A stretch of 39,852 bases of DNA, taken from positions 6,661 to 46,512 of IMG/VR virus record IMGVR_UViG_3300030061_001375; one strand, written 5' to 3'. Positions 26,445-34,442 of the stretch are shown in pieces; positions within the stretch are counted from its first letter, which is position 1, and each line of letters begins with the position of its first letter. Made by a program: the position numbers and the translations under genes. The notes under the pieces are model-generated. The model ran no database searches. It was given only the letters and a program-made list of their open reading frames with translations, and was not told the DNA's origin. This DNA comes from a virus.

Positions 26445-26979
26445 AGACTTTGATATAAGTAGTTTAAAAAAAATGAAGCCGCCAGGTGATAGTACTTTTG
26501 ATACTATGCAAGAGATCAAAGCACTTGCTAAAATAAAAATGAATAAATCTTTTGTAAAGAAGTTTGACGATCAAGAAAAAGCTTTTAAACAAACAGCTGA
26601 AAGAGAAGGTATAAAAGATTATGATAGTAGCATAGCAGGTAAACTAATAGAAAAATCTGCTCCTGTTATTATGAAATTAAAAAAACATTTTAATAGACCA
26701 AGACCAAAAGTGTTGGCTAAAAAAATGAATATAAAAATGAAAGATATTGAAATGTCTTCAATGAAGACGCCATCATATCCTTCAGGACACTCTGCTCAAG
26801 GTATGTTAATAGGAAAAGTGTTAGGCGATAAATATCCTAAATCAAGGAAAGCGTTTTATGCAACGGCTAATAATATATCTGATAGCAGAAATATTGCGCA
26901 TGCTCATTATAAAAGTGATAGTGAGTTTGGCAAAAAACTAGGAATAAAAATGTACAACCATATAAAAAACAAAATTTAA
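26437..26979 (+). CDS. PAP2-family phosphatase, soluble, all three signature motifs (180 aa)
   Basis: The three PAP2/haloperoxidase signatures are present in order: K82-x6-R89-P90, P115-S116-G117-H118, and S150-R151-x5-H157-x3-D161. In the family His157 attacks the phosphate and His118 with Lys82, Arg89 and Arg151 complete the site, so the enzyme should be active. Unusually there is no signal peptide and no membrane helix, unlike bacterial lipid-phosphate phosphatases; it resembles a minimal soluble class A-type core. The first 60 residues are basic. It starts inside the end of the previous gene (8-base overlap) in the middle of a run of small basic genes. Substrate is unknown: a nucleotide, lipid phosphate or phosphorylated signal are candidates. 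Confidence 0.85.
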   Translation: MFKDFDISSLKKMKPPGDSTFDTMQEIKALAKIKMNKSFVKKFDDQEKAFKQTAEREGIKDYDSSIAGKLIEKSAPVIMKLKKHFNRPRPKVLAKKMNIKMKDIEMSSMKTPSYPSGHSAQGMLIGKVLGDKYPKSRKAFYATANNISDSRNIAHAHYKSDSEFGKKLGIKMYNHIKNKI

Positions 26980-26980
26980 A

Positions 26981-27322
26981 ATGAAAAAAGACCCTGCAAT
27001 GAAAATGAAAAAAGCTCCTGCAAAAAAAATGATAGATACTGATAAATTATCTGGCGGTAAAAAAAGATTAGTAGAGGGAGTAGCTGCTAAAGCTGGCATG
27101 CCTATGAAAAAAGAAGCTATGGCTAAAATGAAAAAATCAATGGCTACGCTTAAAAAATCAATGGCTCAACTTAAAAAAGACGAAAAGTCTGCTATGATGA
27201 TGAAAAAGAAAGGTTCAGCTATGATGATGAAAACTAAAAAGTCTATGGCTATGATGAAGAAAAAATCAGCTATGATGATGAAGAAAATGGCTACTGCAAC
27301 TAAAATGATGAAGAAAAAGTAG
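26981..27322 (+). CDS. Extremely Met/Lys-rich low-complexity protein (113 aa)
   Basis: By count about 36 Lys and 25 Met make up 61 of 113 residues. Residues 1-45 include a less repetitive piece (KLSGGKKRLVEGVAAKAGM), then degenerate units of the kind KKSMATLKK and SAMMMKKK run to the end. No Cys, Trp, Tyr, Phe or His. The start is one base after the PAP2 stop and the stop is directly followed by the next ATG. ATG/AAA-rich DNA on one strand raises the idea of non-coding repeat, but the clean frame and tight gene junctions support a real gene. It could bind DNA or membranes; no family is recognised. Confidence 0.7.
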   Translation: MKKDPAMKMKKAPAKKMIDTDKLSGGKKRLVEGVAAKAGMPMKKEAMAKMKKSMATLKKSMAQLKKDEKSAMMMKKKGSAMMMKTKKSMAMMKKKSAMMMKKMATATKMMKKK

Positions 27323-27601
27323 ATGTACGTTCAGAAGAACAATCCTATAAAGAAAAAGCAAAAAGGCGGTGGTACGCGTAAAACGTGTTTGCCTGCCGCT
27401 AAAATTGCTAGTATGAGCAAGTCTGAAAGACAGCGTTTAGTTTCTGCTAAACAAAAGTCTGGTAAGGCCGGAAAGTATAGACGTTCTTCAAAAACAAATG
27501 TAAAAGGCGCTCGTAAAAAAGGCGCTACATTACGTGATTGGTTTCAAAAAGAAGACTGGAGACAAGTTAACAACCCTAAAAAGAAATGTGGTGAAAAATA
27601 A
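27323..27601 (+). CDS. Small basic protein with a conserved-looking C-terminal half (92 aa)
   Basis: The N-terminus YVQKNNPIKKKQKGGG is followed by TRKTCLPAAKIASMSKSERQ, a basic middle and a C-terminal GATLRDWFQKEDWRQVNNP ending in a Cys near the tail. I recall such a Cys-Leu-Pro-Ala-Ala-Lys opening in small proteins of marine phages, without assigned function. Two Cys (21 and 89) may pair or hold a metal. It begins right after the Met/Lys-rich gene and is followed by a 30-residue gene. Soluble; no signal peptide. Nucleic-acid contact is likely given the charge, but this is inference. Confidence 0.7.
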   Translation: MYVQKNNPIKKKQKGGGTRKTCLPAAKIASMSKSERQRLVSAKQKSGKAGKYRRSSKTNVKGARKKGATLRDWFQKEDWRQVNNPKKKCGEK

Positions 27602-27617
27602 AAAGTCAAGTTTTAAA

Positions 27618-27710
27618 ATGAAGTCACCAATGAAATGTTGGAAAACATATAAGCAAGTAGGTTATAAAAAGAAAGGAGGCAGAAGAGTGCCTAACTGTGT
27701 TAAAAAATAA
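27618..27710 (+). CDS. Micro-gene, basic Cys-containing peptide (30 aa)
   Basis: ATG 27618 to TAA 27708-27710 encodes 30 residues: MKSPMKCWKTYKQVGYKKK, then GGRRVPNCVKK. The CW..Y..VG..KKGGRRVPNCV pattern looks like a short motif I have seen at the ends of other marine-phage proteins, so conservation rather than chance is likely. The gene fills the 111-base gap between its neighbours exactly, with a leader of 16 bases before it and two bases after it. Two Cys flank the basic core. Function unknown; it belongs to the basic gene cluster. Confidence 0.65.
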   Translation: MKSPMKCWKTYKQVGYKKKGGRRVPNCVKK

Positions 27711-27712
27711 AT

Positions 27713-30106
27713 ATGAAAAATTTACTATTAATTTTATTATTACCGTTTACGCTGCTAGCACAAAAACAAGCTGTTATACATGTAACAACAGATAATTATC
27801 CAAGCGAAACGTATTGGACTTTATTTGCTGATAGTTTATATGGTGATACTATTTGTAATGTATTAGCTGGTTATTATACACTGCCAAACACAACATATAC
27901 AGACACTTGTTATATAAACGATAGTGTTACTGATATAACATTTTTAATGCGAGACACTTATGGTGACGGTATGAATGGTAGTTATTACGTATCAATATGT
28001 GGTGATACTGTAGTTAATTATCCAAACCCAAACTTTCAGTCAGGTATATATTCTAATAGACAAGTACCGACTTGTCTACCAAACCCACCACCACCACCGC
28101 TAGGACCGTGTGTACCAACGCTTGTTAATATTAACTTAGATCAATATCCTGAAGAAACGTCTTGGGATATAAAAGATAGTTTAGGTAACGTATTATTTTC
28201 AGGTGGACCTTATAACAATGTGCCAGACTATGAACCACAATTTAAGTTTGCATGCTTACCACCAGGTGAATTAACTTTTACTATATATGATTTATACGGT
28301 GATGGTTTAGAAGGTAGCTTGTGGGGTGGACAAAACGGTTCATATTATGTAATGCAATGTGGTGATACAGTTGTTTACGGTAACGACCCTGCTTTTGGTT
28401 ACGATTCAAGTCATGTTTGGCAAGCAGACACGTGTATACCGCCACCGCCTGTTTATGGTTGCATGGATGATGACTACGTAGAATATAACGAGCTAGCAAC
28501 AATAGATGATAGTAGCTGTACAATTTTAAAAATATATGGTTGTATTGATAGTACAATGTACAATTACGATCCGCTAGCAAATACAATGGAAGATATTGAT
28601 TCGTGTGGTTATACTTTAATACTACATGATCTTGTTGGTAATGGTTGGGTAGGTACAAGGTTAGAAATATGGCAAGACGCAGATACATCTGTATTTTACA
28701 TGAACCAACCTGCTTTTAATCAAGTGTTTAATTTAGGTTTATACGCGCCAGACGAAGTATACGCTAAACTTTTTGTTAGTCAACAAACGCAACATACAGC
28801 GTTAGAGTGTGGATTTACTTTATTAAATCCATTTGGCGATACTACTATAAGTGTACAACCGCCTTTTATAATACCATTTTTTAAATACGAAGCGCAAACG
28901 TATTGTGGTAATATATGTGAAGAAAAAGTTTATGGTTGTTTAGACAGTTTAGCTTTTAATTATATTGACACTGCTAATACAGCTGATGATTGTTATTATT
29001 ATCCTGGTTGTATATCTGCAGCATACTTACAATATCACGTTGATACAGCAAACGGATATTATACAGATATAAATGTACAAGACAGTTGTGGTGTATACGC
29101 TACATTTGGTTGTACTGACAGCACGGCATTTAATTATGATAGTTTAGCTAATGTAGATAACGGTGGTTGTTTACCTGTAGTTGTAGGTTGTATGCAGCCA
29201 GTAGCATTTAATTATAATCCGCTTGCTAATACACCTGACACTTGTATACCAGTTATATTTGGTTGTACCAATGTGACAGCGCTTAACTACGATAGTTTAG
29301 CTAATACAGATGATGGTAGTTGTATTGCAATAGTGTTTGGTTGTACTAATCCGCAAGCTTTTAATTATGATCCACAAGCAAACGTAGATGACGGTAGCTG
29401 TATAGCTATAGTATATGGATGTACTGATCCTACTATGTTTAATTATAATCCTAACGCAAACGTAGACAACGGATCGTGTATAGCATTTATTTACGGTTGT
29501 ATGGATAGCACAATGTTTAATTATAATCCTTTAGCAAATGCAACTAATAATAGCATCCCTTGCGTCCCTTTTATTTATGGCTGTACTGATCCTAGTATGC
29601 TTAACTATAATCCTCAAGCCAATACAGAGGATTTCAGCTGCATTGCTTATGTTTATGGTTGTACTGATAGTACTGCTTTTAACTATAATCCGGAGGCTAA
29701 TACTGACAATGGTTCGTGTTTGGCTGTGGTTGAAGGATGTATGGATGTTAATGCGTATAACTATAATATCGATGCAAACGTTAGTGATTCCTTGGCATGC
29801 TTGTATGCGGCAAATTGTATAACTGGCCCTGGTAATCCTTATTGGTTAAACGACCCTTGTTATGCTTGGGTATTAGAAGTTGATGAATATTGCTGTCAAA
29901 ACGAGTGGGACACTATATGTCAAGCAACATACGATTATTGTGACGGTACTTGGTCTGGTCCGTTATTAACAAGAACACAAGCTGAGAAGAAGCTAGTAGC
30001 TGTTACTGATATTCTTGGTAGACCAACAAAAATAATTAAAAACAAGCTTTTGTTCTTTATATATAATGACGGAAGCGTAGAACAAAAATTAATAAAAAAC
30101 AAATAA
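27713..30106 (+). CDS. Secreted flavobacterial-type repeat protein with T9SS-like C-terminal tail (797 aa)
   Basis: Residues 1-16 are a signal peptide (cleavage before Gln17). Two copies of a beta-sandwich unit follow (about 20-122 and 138-243), each with 'YPxETxW', 'YGDG..GSYYV..CGDT' and a closing Cys, separated by a proline-rich linker PNPPPPPLGP. Next come twelve Cys-flanked units of the type GCTDPTMFNYNPNANVDNGS, interrupted by another sandwich-like segment (about 302-400). A Cys-rich CYAWVLEVDEYCCQNEWD module precedes the tail LVAVTDILGRPTKIIKNKLL then FFIYNDGSVEQK, which matches the ending of many flavobacterial type IX secretion cargo proteins. Presence in a phage operon is odd: it may be a fibre, or a host-surface protein made during infection. 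Confidence 0.8.
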   Translation: MKNLLLILLLPFTLLAQKQAVIHVTTDNYPSETYWTLFADSLYGDTICNVLAGYYTLPNTTYTDTCYINDSVTDITFLMRDTYGDGMNGSYYVSICGDTVVNYPNPNFQSGIYSNRQVPTCLPNPPPPPLGPCVPTLVNINLDQYPEETSWDIKDSLGNVLFSGGPYNNVPDYEPQFKFACLPPGELTFTIYDLYGDGLEGSLWGGQNGSYYVMQCGDTVVYGNDPAFGYDSSHVWQADTCIPPPPVYGCMDDDYVEYNELATIDDSSCTILKIYGCIDSTMYNYDPLANTMEDIDSCGYTLILHDLVGNGWVGTRLEIWQDADTSVFYMNQPAFNQVFNLGLYAPDEVYAKLFVSQQTQHTALECGFTLLNPFGDTTISVQPPFIIPFFKYEAQTYCGNICEEKVYGCLDSLAFNYIDTANTADDCYYYPGCISAAYLQYHVDTANGYYTDINVQDSCGVYATFGCTDSTAFNYDSLANVDNGGCLPVVVGCMQPVAFNYNPLANTPDTCIPVIFGCTNVTALNYDSLANTDDGSCIAIVFGCTNPQAFNYDPQANVDDGSCIAIVYGCTDPTMFNYNPNANVDNGSCIAFIYGCMDSTMFNYNPLANATNNSIPCVPFIYGCTDPSMLNYNPQANTEDFSCIAYVYGCTDSTAFNYNPEANTDNGSCLAVVEGCMDVNAYNYNIDANVSDSLACLYAANCITGPGNPYWLNDPCYAWVLEVDEYCCQNEWDTICQATYDYCDGTWSGPLLTRTQAEKKLVAVTDILGRPTKIIKNKLLFFIYNDGSVEQKLIKNK
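29108..29800 (+). repeat. Nine contiguous Cys-flanked 'GC(T/M)..xFNYNP.AN..D.SC' units
   Basis: The coding sequence carries nine back-to-back units of about 24-28 codons, each starting Gly-Cys and ending Cys, with a conserved Asn-Tyr-Asn/Asp core; three more diverged units lie upstream at about 28456, 28535 and 28930. The DNA copies differ at many synonymous sites, so the array is maintained as protein, not as recent DNA duplication. Such units are common in secreted proteins of marine Bacteroidetes and probably bind calcium or each other through the Asp/Asn residues (inference). Confidence 0.85.
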
Positions 30107-30112
30107 TAAATT

Positions 30113-30553
30113 ATGGCAACAACAACGGCAACAATAACACTTTCTAGTTCAGATTTGCTCACTGACAACTTATCGTTGTCGGCTACGACTACTTTGTACA
30201 AAGGAGGTACTACAGCTACTGGTTTAGAGCAATTAAATTATCATAGAGCTAAAATAGCTACAGGTACTAATTTTGACCTTATACCAGAAAGCGATGCATT
30301 AAAAGATAATTCTAACTATGTTTATATTATAAACAAAAATACAGATGTTACTAACTATGTAATAATTTCTATTAACAGCGAAGTTGTTGGTAGATTATAC
30401 GCTGGTGACTGGGCTTTTTTCCCTTGGTCTTGCGATTTATCTGCCGCAGCAAATGATTCAACTGTAGAATTACAAGCTTATGTAGCTGAAGCTACTGTAG
30501 AATATGCTTTATTTCACGTTGGAGAAACTTTAGCAACAGCATCTGATTCATAA
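30113..30553 (+). CDS. Small beta-rich virion-type protein, copy 1 of a tandem pair (146 aa)
   Basis: The protein starts MATTTATITLSSSDL, the same opening as the next gene, and shares the later elements YVxIxIxxxxxGRLYxGDWxFxP and E.ALFxxx. It is rich in Thr, Ser and Ala with short strands, no signal or membrane segment. An immunoglobulin- or jelly-roll-like decoration or fibre-base protein is likely. It opens the fibre-type block after the secreted repeat protein; a 25-base A-rich spacer separates the two paralogues. Function is inferred only from neighbours and composition. Confidence 0.7.
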   Translation: MATTTATITLSSSDLLTDNLSLSATTTLYKGGTTATGLEQLNYHRAKIATGTNFDLIPESDALKDNSNYVYIINKNTDVTNYVIISINSEVVGRLYAGDWAFFPWSCDLSAAANDSTVELQAYVAEATVEYALFHVGETLATASDS

Positions 30554-30578
30554 TATTAACAAATAAAAATAAATAAAA

Positions 30579-31004
30579 ATGGCAACAACAACTGCAACAA
30601 TTACATTATCTAGTCTTGATATAGCTGACAATCCAGTTAACATATCAAACACTGCTACTTTGTATACTGCTGGTACAGATACTGGTCTTACAGAAACTAC
30701 AGGTTTAGCTAGAAAGAAAACAAGTTCTGGTAGCAATACTATATTGTTAGATCATGGTTTAACTTCTGGTGTAGCGGCTGATATGACTGCTGATAAGTCT
30801 GCTAAGGTATATATTAAAAACTGTAACGACAGAGGTGATGGTACTAAATATGTTACAATTTTAATTGTAGACAAAGAAATAGGTAGATTATATGGTGGTG
30901 ATTGGATGTTTATACCTTATTCTGGAGGATCAGGTAAAGACATAGAATTTACTGCATCTGACACTACTGAAACTATATTAGAATACGCACTATTTTATCA
31001 ATAA
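30579..31004 (+). CDS. Small beta-rich virion-type protein, copy 2 of a tandem pair (141 aa)
   Basis: This is the paralogue of the preceding gene: same first 12 residues, same GRLYGGDWMFIPYS core (about 105-118) and same closing EYALFYQ. The middle parts have diverged (here TGLARKKTSSGSNTILLDHG), so the duplication is old. The leader contains only A and T (ATAAAAATAAATAAAA-type), a good example of a start without Shine-Dalgarno. Probably both copies form hetero- or homo-oligomers on the virion; receptor-related variation between copies is possible. Confidence 0.7.
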   Translation: MATTTATITLSSLDIADNPVNISNTATLYTAGTDTGLTETTGLARKKTSSGSNTILLDHGLTSGVAADMTADKSAKVYIKNCNDRGDGTKYVTILIVDKEIGRLYGGDWMFIPYSGGSGKDIEFTASDTTETILEYALFYQ

Positions 31005-31007
31005 AAT

Positions 31008-31316
31008 ATGGCGGTTTACAATATATCCGGTGAAATTACAAGAGAATTATTGACGGCTGGCGACAATGTCGACCTGTCGTCAATATCTTTATGTAATACT
31101 AATGCTACATTGCCGTGTACTGTAAACTTATTCATAGAACAAAAAACAACAGCTTCTGTTACTGGCGGAACTTTTCATATATTTAAAAATACATTGCTTC
31201 CGGCAGGAGCTACGTTAGTTCATGATTTTAAATTTGATAATTCAATATTTGGATTATTTGTAAAACTAACTAAATCTGCCTCTGAAACACCCACGGCAGA
31301 TATAATAATATCTTAA
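31008..31316 (+). CDS. Small beta-sandwich structural protein (102 aa)
   Basis: The short chain has strands with regular hydrophobic alternation (TVNLFIEQKTTASVTGGTFH about 38-57, IFGLFVKLTKSA near the end) and two Cys in the first half. It contains no catalytic motif and no signal or membrane segment. It begins three bases after the tandem paralogues and its stop is directly followed by the next start, so it belongs to the same fibre/decoration set. Similar short proteins occur next to fibre genes in marine phages; I cannot give a family name. Confidence 0.65.
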   Translation: MAVYNISGEITRELLTAGDNVDLSSISLCNTNATLPCTVNLFIEQKTTASVTGGTFHIFKNTLLPAGATLVHDFKFDNSIFGLFVKLTKSASETPTADIIIS

Positions 31317-31571
31317 ATGAAATATATCGGAAGAACAGTAATGACTTCACCTATTATTGGTGATATTACGTATACTCATAATCAGAGTAGCACTTCTGAT
31401 ACTTGGTCTATAACTCACAATTTAAATAGATTTCCATCTGTAACAGTTGTAGACTCTGCTGAAACTGTAGTACATGGCACTGTAGTTTATAATTCAGCAA
31501 ACCAATTAACAATAACTTTCTTTTCTGGTGGCAGCGCTTTAGCGTTTCAAGGAAAAGCATATCTTAATTAA
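31317..31571 (+). CDS. Small fibre-tip-like protein (84 aa)
   Basis: From residue about 32 the sequence [20 protein letters not shown], then [16 protein letters not shown] and a closing GKAYLN, follows a domain I know as the C-terminal tip of many phage tail-fibre proteins. Here the tip stands alone as its own gene, with a 30-residue lead-in. An in-frame ATG nine codons in (31341) is an alternative start. The same 'THNLG' idea appears at the end of the 944-residue fibre gene that follows. It may be a separate tip subunit or a receptor-binding adaptor; this is inference. Confidence 0.7.
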   Translation: MKYIGRTVMTSPIIGDITYTHNQSSTSDTWSITHNLNRFPSVTVVDSAETVVHGTVVYNSANQLTITFFSGGSALAFQGKAYLN

Positions 31572-31582
31572 AAAAGAAAACA

Positions 31583-34417
31583 ATGGCAATAGAATATTAT
31601 AGTAGTATTGACTTAAATAAAAACGAATTACAAAATGCTGTAATACAAAATTTAAGTTCTGAACCTGGTAGTCCGACTGAAGGTCAAATATATTACGACA
31701 GTAGTTCTGGTAAAAAATCTTTATATGTTTACGACGGATCTAACTTTTTACCTGTAGGACAAAACACAATACAAAGCCATGCTGTTGAAACTTCAATAGC
31801 ATCTGGTGATAAACTAGCTTTTTCTGACGAAAGTCAAACTGGTGACGTTAACAATGCAATAACTATAGACAATTTAATCGGCACTGGTTTACAACATGTA
31901 ACAGAAGCTGCTATAGCAAATGGTGATTATATAATGTTCTTAGACGGTGGTGCTTCAGGTACTGCTAAAAAAGAAGCGTTAGCTGATTTAGCAACTTTAT
32001 TTGCTGGCGCAGGTATGACAGCTACAAACTCTGTTTTAAATGTTATTGGTGGTGATGGTATAACGGCTAACGCAAATGACGTAGCAATTACAGCTGCACA
32101 AACAACTATAACATCAGTATTAAATGCTAGTTTAGTTATAGGTAGAGATGCTGATAATGATATTGACTTTGCAACTGACAACAACATGATATTTAGAGTT
32201 GCTGCTGCAGATCAAATAGTTTTAAAAGATGGTGTGTTAGAGCCTGTAACTGACGATGATGTTGATTTAGGCTCAAGCTCAAAACAATTTAAAGATGGTT
32301 ATTTTGATGGCACGTTAGAAGCTGATGCTATAACTATTGGTGGTACTAATATACTTACTGGTGGTATTATAACTACGCTAGGTTCTATTGCTCAAGATAC
32401 AATTAATTTTACTTCTAGCGCTGCTGACGATCCTATGATTGTTTTAGAAAACAACGCTAACGATGCTACTGGTGCCCGTATATTACTTTTAAAAGATAAA
32501 GGTGCTGCCGGTGCTGATAATGATGAGGTTGGTGAAATTATATTTGCTGGTGATAATGATGCGCAACAACAAACAAACTTTGCTAAAATTAGAGGTTTAA
32601 TCTCTGATGCTAGCGATGGTTCTGAAGGTGGTAAATTTGAAGTTAGAGTAGCAACTCATGATGGTGAAATGCAGCCTGGTTTAATAATACAAGACGGTGA
32701 TGCTGAAGATGAAATTGATGTTACAATTGGTAACGGTGCTAACTCGGTTGTAACAATACCTGGTAACTTAGTTGTAACAGGAGACACTACTACAAACAAT
32801 GTTACTACAGTAACAACTTCTAACGGTGTAATATTTGAAGGTACTTCTGCTGATGGTAACGACGCAACACTTAAGTCTGTTGTAGCTGGTGCTGATGTAA
32901 CGTATACTTTACCAAACGTTACTGGTCACGTAGCTTTGTTTGCTGCAGATCCAAGCACTACAACAATATCTTCTACTCCTGCAGAGTTAAATAAATTAGA
33001 CGGTGCTACAGTTACTACTGCTGAAATTAATATTTTAGATGGTAACACGTCTGCTACAAGCACAACTGTAGCTAGTGCTGATAGAGTTGTTCTTAATGAT
33101 AATGGAACAATGGTTCAAGTTGCAATGTCTGATATTGCTACATTTACTAATAGTAGTATTGAAGGTACAGGCGCGCTTAACTCTGGTAGTATAACATCTG
33201 GTTTTGGTGCTATTGATAATGGTACTTCTGGTATTAGAACTGCTACGTTTACAGCTGAAACAGCTTTTGTACCAGACGCTTCTGACGGGGCTACGCTTGG
33301 TACTTCTTCTTTAGAGTTTTCAGATTTATATTTAGCCGATGGTGCTCAAATATTATTTGGTGACGATCAAGAAGTTAGAATAACTCACAACGCTGATTCT
33401 GGTTTAACTTTATCTCATGAAGCTACTGGATCAGCTACACCTTTTGTATTAACAATAGAATCTGAAGAAGATGCTATCACTGCTAACGATGTACTTGGTG
33501 GTATTCAATTTAAAGCTGGTGATTCAGACGGAAGTGACGCTATACTTCCTGCAGCTGGTATATTTGCTATTGCAGCAGACACTTTTGGAGCTACTAGTAA
33601 TAGATCTAAATTAGTATTTGCTGTAGCTGCCACTGAAACAGCTGGTCTAGCTTCAGGTGCTTTTGATGGTACGGCTGATATGACTTTAAGCCACGCTGGT
33701 TTACTTACAATTGGAGATGATCTTGTTATAAAAGCTAGTGGTACAATTGGTGGTGCTGATGACACAGATTTATTAACACTTGGCGATGGTATACTAACTG
33801 TTGCTGGCGAAGTATCTATGACAACGCTAGATATTGGTGGTACTAACGTAACGGCAACAGCCGCTGAAATCAACTTAATCGACGGTGGTACTTCAAGAGG
33901 TACTACTGCTGTAGCAAACGGCGATGGTTTCTTACATAACGACGGTGGTACAATGCGTATGACTAATGTTAGTAAGTTAGCTGATTTATTTGCTGGTACT
34001 AACATAACAGCTTCAAGCTCTGTATTATCTGTAGCTGATGCTGCTGATGATACTAAAGGTGTTGTTGAGCTTGCTACGGCCGCTGAAGTTATAACAGGTA
34101 CAGATGCTGCTAGAGTTGTTACAGCTGATACACTTTCTGCTAAATCTGTAGTTTGCGACATTGATGTTTCAAGTTTAACAGATCAAAATATAGTAACAAT
34201 AACACATAACTTAGGTACGGCTGATATAATAGTACAGGTATATGACAAAACAACAGAGGCTAATATCATGTGTGATATAGCTAGAACAACAGATGACTTC
34301 AGTACTGCTAGTACTTCTGTAGTATCAATTGACTTTGGTACTGCACCTCCAAATGATTGCAGAGCTTTAATTACAAGTTTAGCAGGTGCAACAGCTGGAT
34401 CTATAGCATATACATAG
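31583..34417 (+). CDS. Tail-fibre-type protein with degenerate internal repeats (944 aa)
   Basis: The N-terminus ([20 protein letters not shown] about 9-28, then [20 protein letters not shown]) is a common base of marine-phage fibres. The body repeats the 'AEINxLDG..T...VAxxDxxxxNDxGTMxxVxMSxxAxF' unit twice at least (around 475-530 and 750-810) with a related pair near 65-150, plus fibre blocks such as [20 protein letters not shown]. The end (about 865-944) is a tip-like domain with [16 protein letters not shown]. Thr, Ala, Asp and Gly dominate; no enzyme motif. It likely is a trimeric fibre contacting the host surface, in line with the second fibre gene downstream. Confidence 0.75.
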   Translation: MAIEYYSSIDLNKNELQNAVIQNLSSEPGSPTEGQIYYDSSSGKKSLYVYDGSNFLPVGQNTIQSHAVETSIASGDKLAFSDESQTGDVNNAITIDNLIGTGLQHVTEAAIANGDYIMFLDGGASGTAKKEALADLATLFAGAGMTATNSVLNVIGGDGITANANDVAITAAQTTITSVLNASLVIGRDADNDIDFATDNNMIFRVAAADQIVLKDGVLEPVTDDDVDLGSSSKQFKDGYFDGTLEADAITIGGTNILTGGIITTLGSIAQDTINFTSSAADDPMIVLENNANDATGARILLLKDKGAAGADNDEVGEIIFAGDNDAQQQTNFAKIRGLISDASDGSEGGKFEVRVATHDGEMQPGLIIQDGDAEDEIDVTIGNGANSVVTIPGNLVVTGDTTTNNVTTVTTSNGVIFEGTSADGNDATLKSVVAGADVTYTLPNVTGHVALFAADPSTTTISSTPAELNKLDGATVTTAEINILDGNTSATSTTVASADRVVLNDNGTMVQVAMSDIATFTNSSIEGTGALNSGSITSGFGAIDNGTSGIRTATFTAETAFVPDASDGATLGTSSLEFSDLYLADGAQILFGDDQEVRITHNADSGLTLSHEATGSATPFVLTIESEEDAITANDVLGGIQFKAGDSDGSDAILPAAGIFAIAADTFGATSNRSKLVFAVAATETAGLASGAFDGTADMTLSHAGLLTIGDDLVIKASGTIGGADDTDLLTLGDGILTVAGEVSMTTLDIGGTNVTATAAEINLIDGGTSRGTTAVANGDGFLHNDGGTMRMTNVSKLADLFAGTNITASSSVLSVADAADDTKGVVELATAAEVITGTDAARVVTADTLSAKSVVCDIDVSSLTDQNIVTITHNLGTADIIVQVYDKTTEANIMCDIARTTDDFSTASTSVVSIDFGTAPPNDCRALITSLAGATAGSIAYT

Positions 34418-34442
34418 AATATAATTAATTAAATAAAATAAT

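Noticed and set aside
28281-28688. Open frame of 135 codons on the minus strand
   Set aside because: It is the complement of the secreted repeat protein, rich in Tyr, His and Leu from reversed codons, with no related motif.
29108-29800. Regular repeats suggestive of CRISPR
   Set aside because: Spacing is about 78 bases, repeats are in frame and vary at synonymous sites, and there are no conserved direct repeats with unique spacers.
29538-29822. Open frame of 94 codons in another + strand frame
   Set aside because: The repeat protein frame keeps its Cys/Asn repeats through this stretch, so the shifted frame is a by-product; it also does not indicate a frameshift.
33505-34161. Open frame of 218 codons on the minus strand
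   Set aside because: It lies wholly inside the 944-residue fibre gene, its composition (Ser, Ala, Val, Pro) mirrors the complementary codons of a Thr/Ala/Asp/Gly-rich protein, and no gene start context exists.
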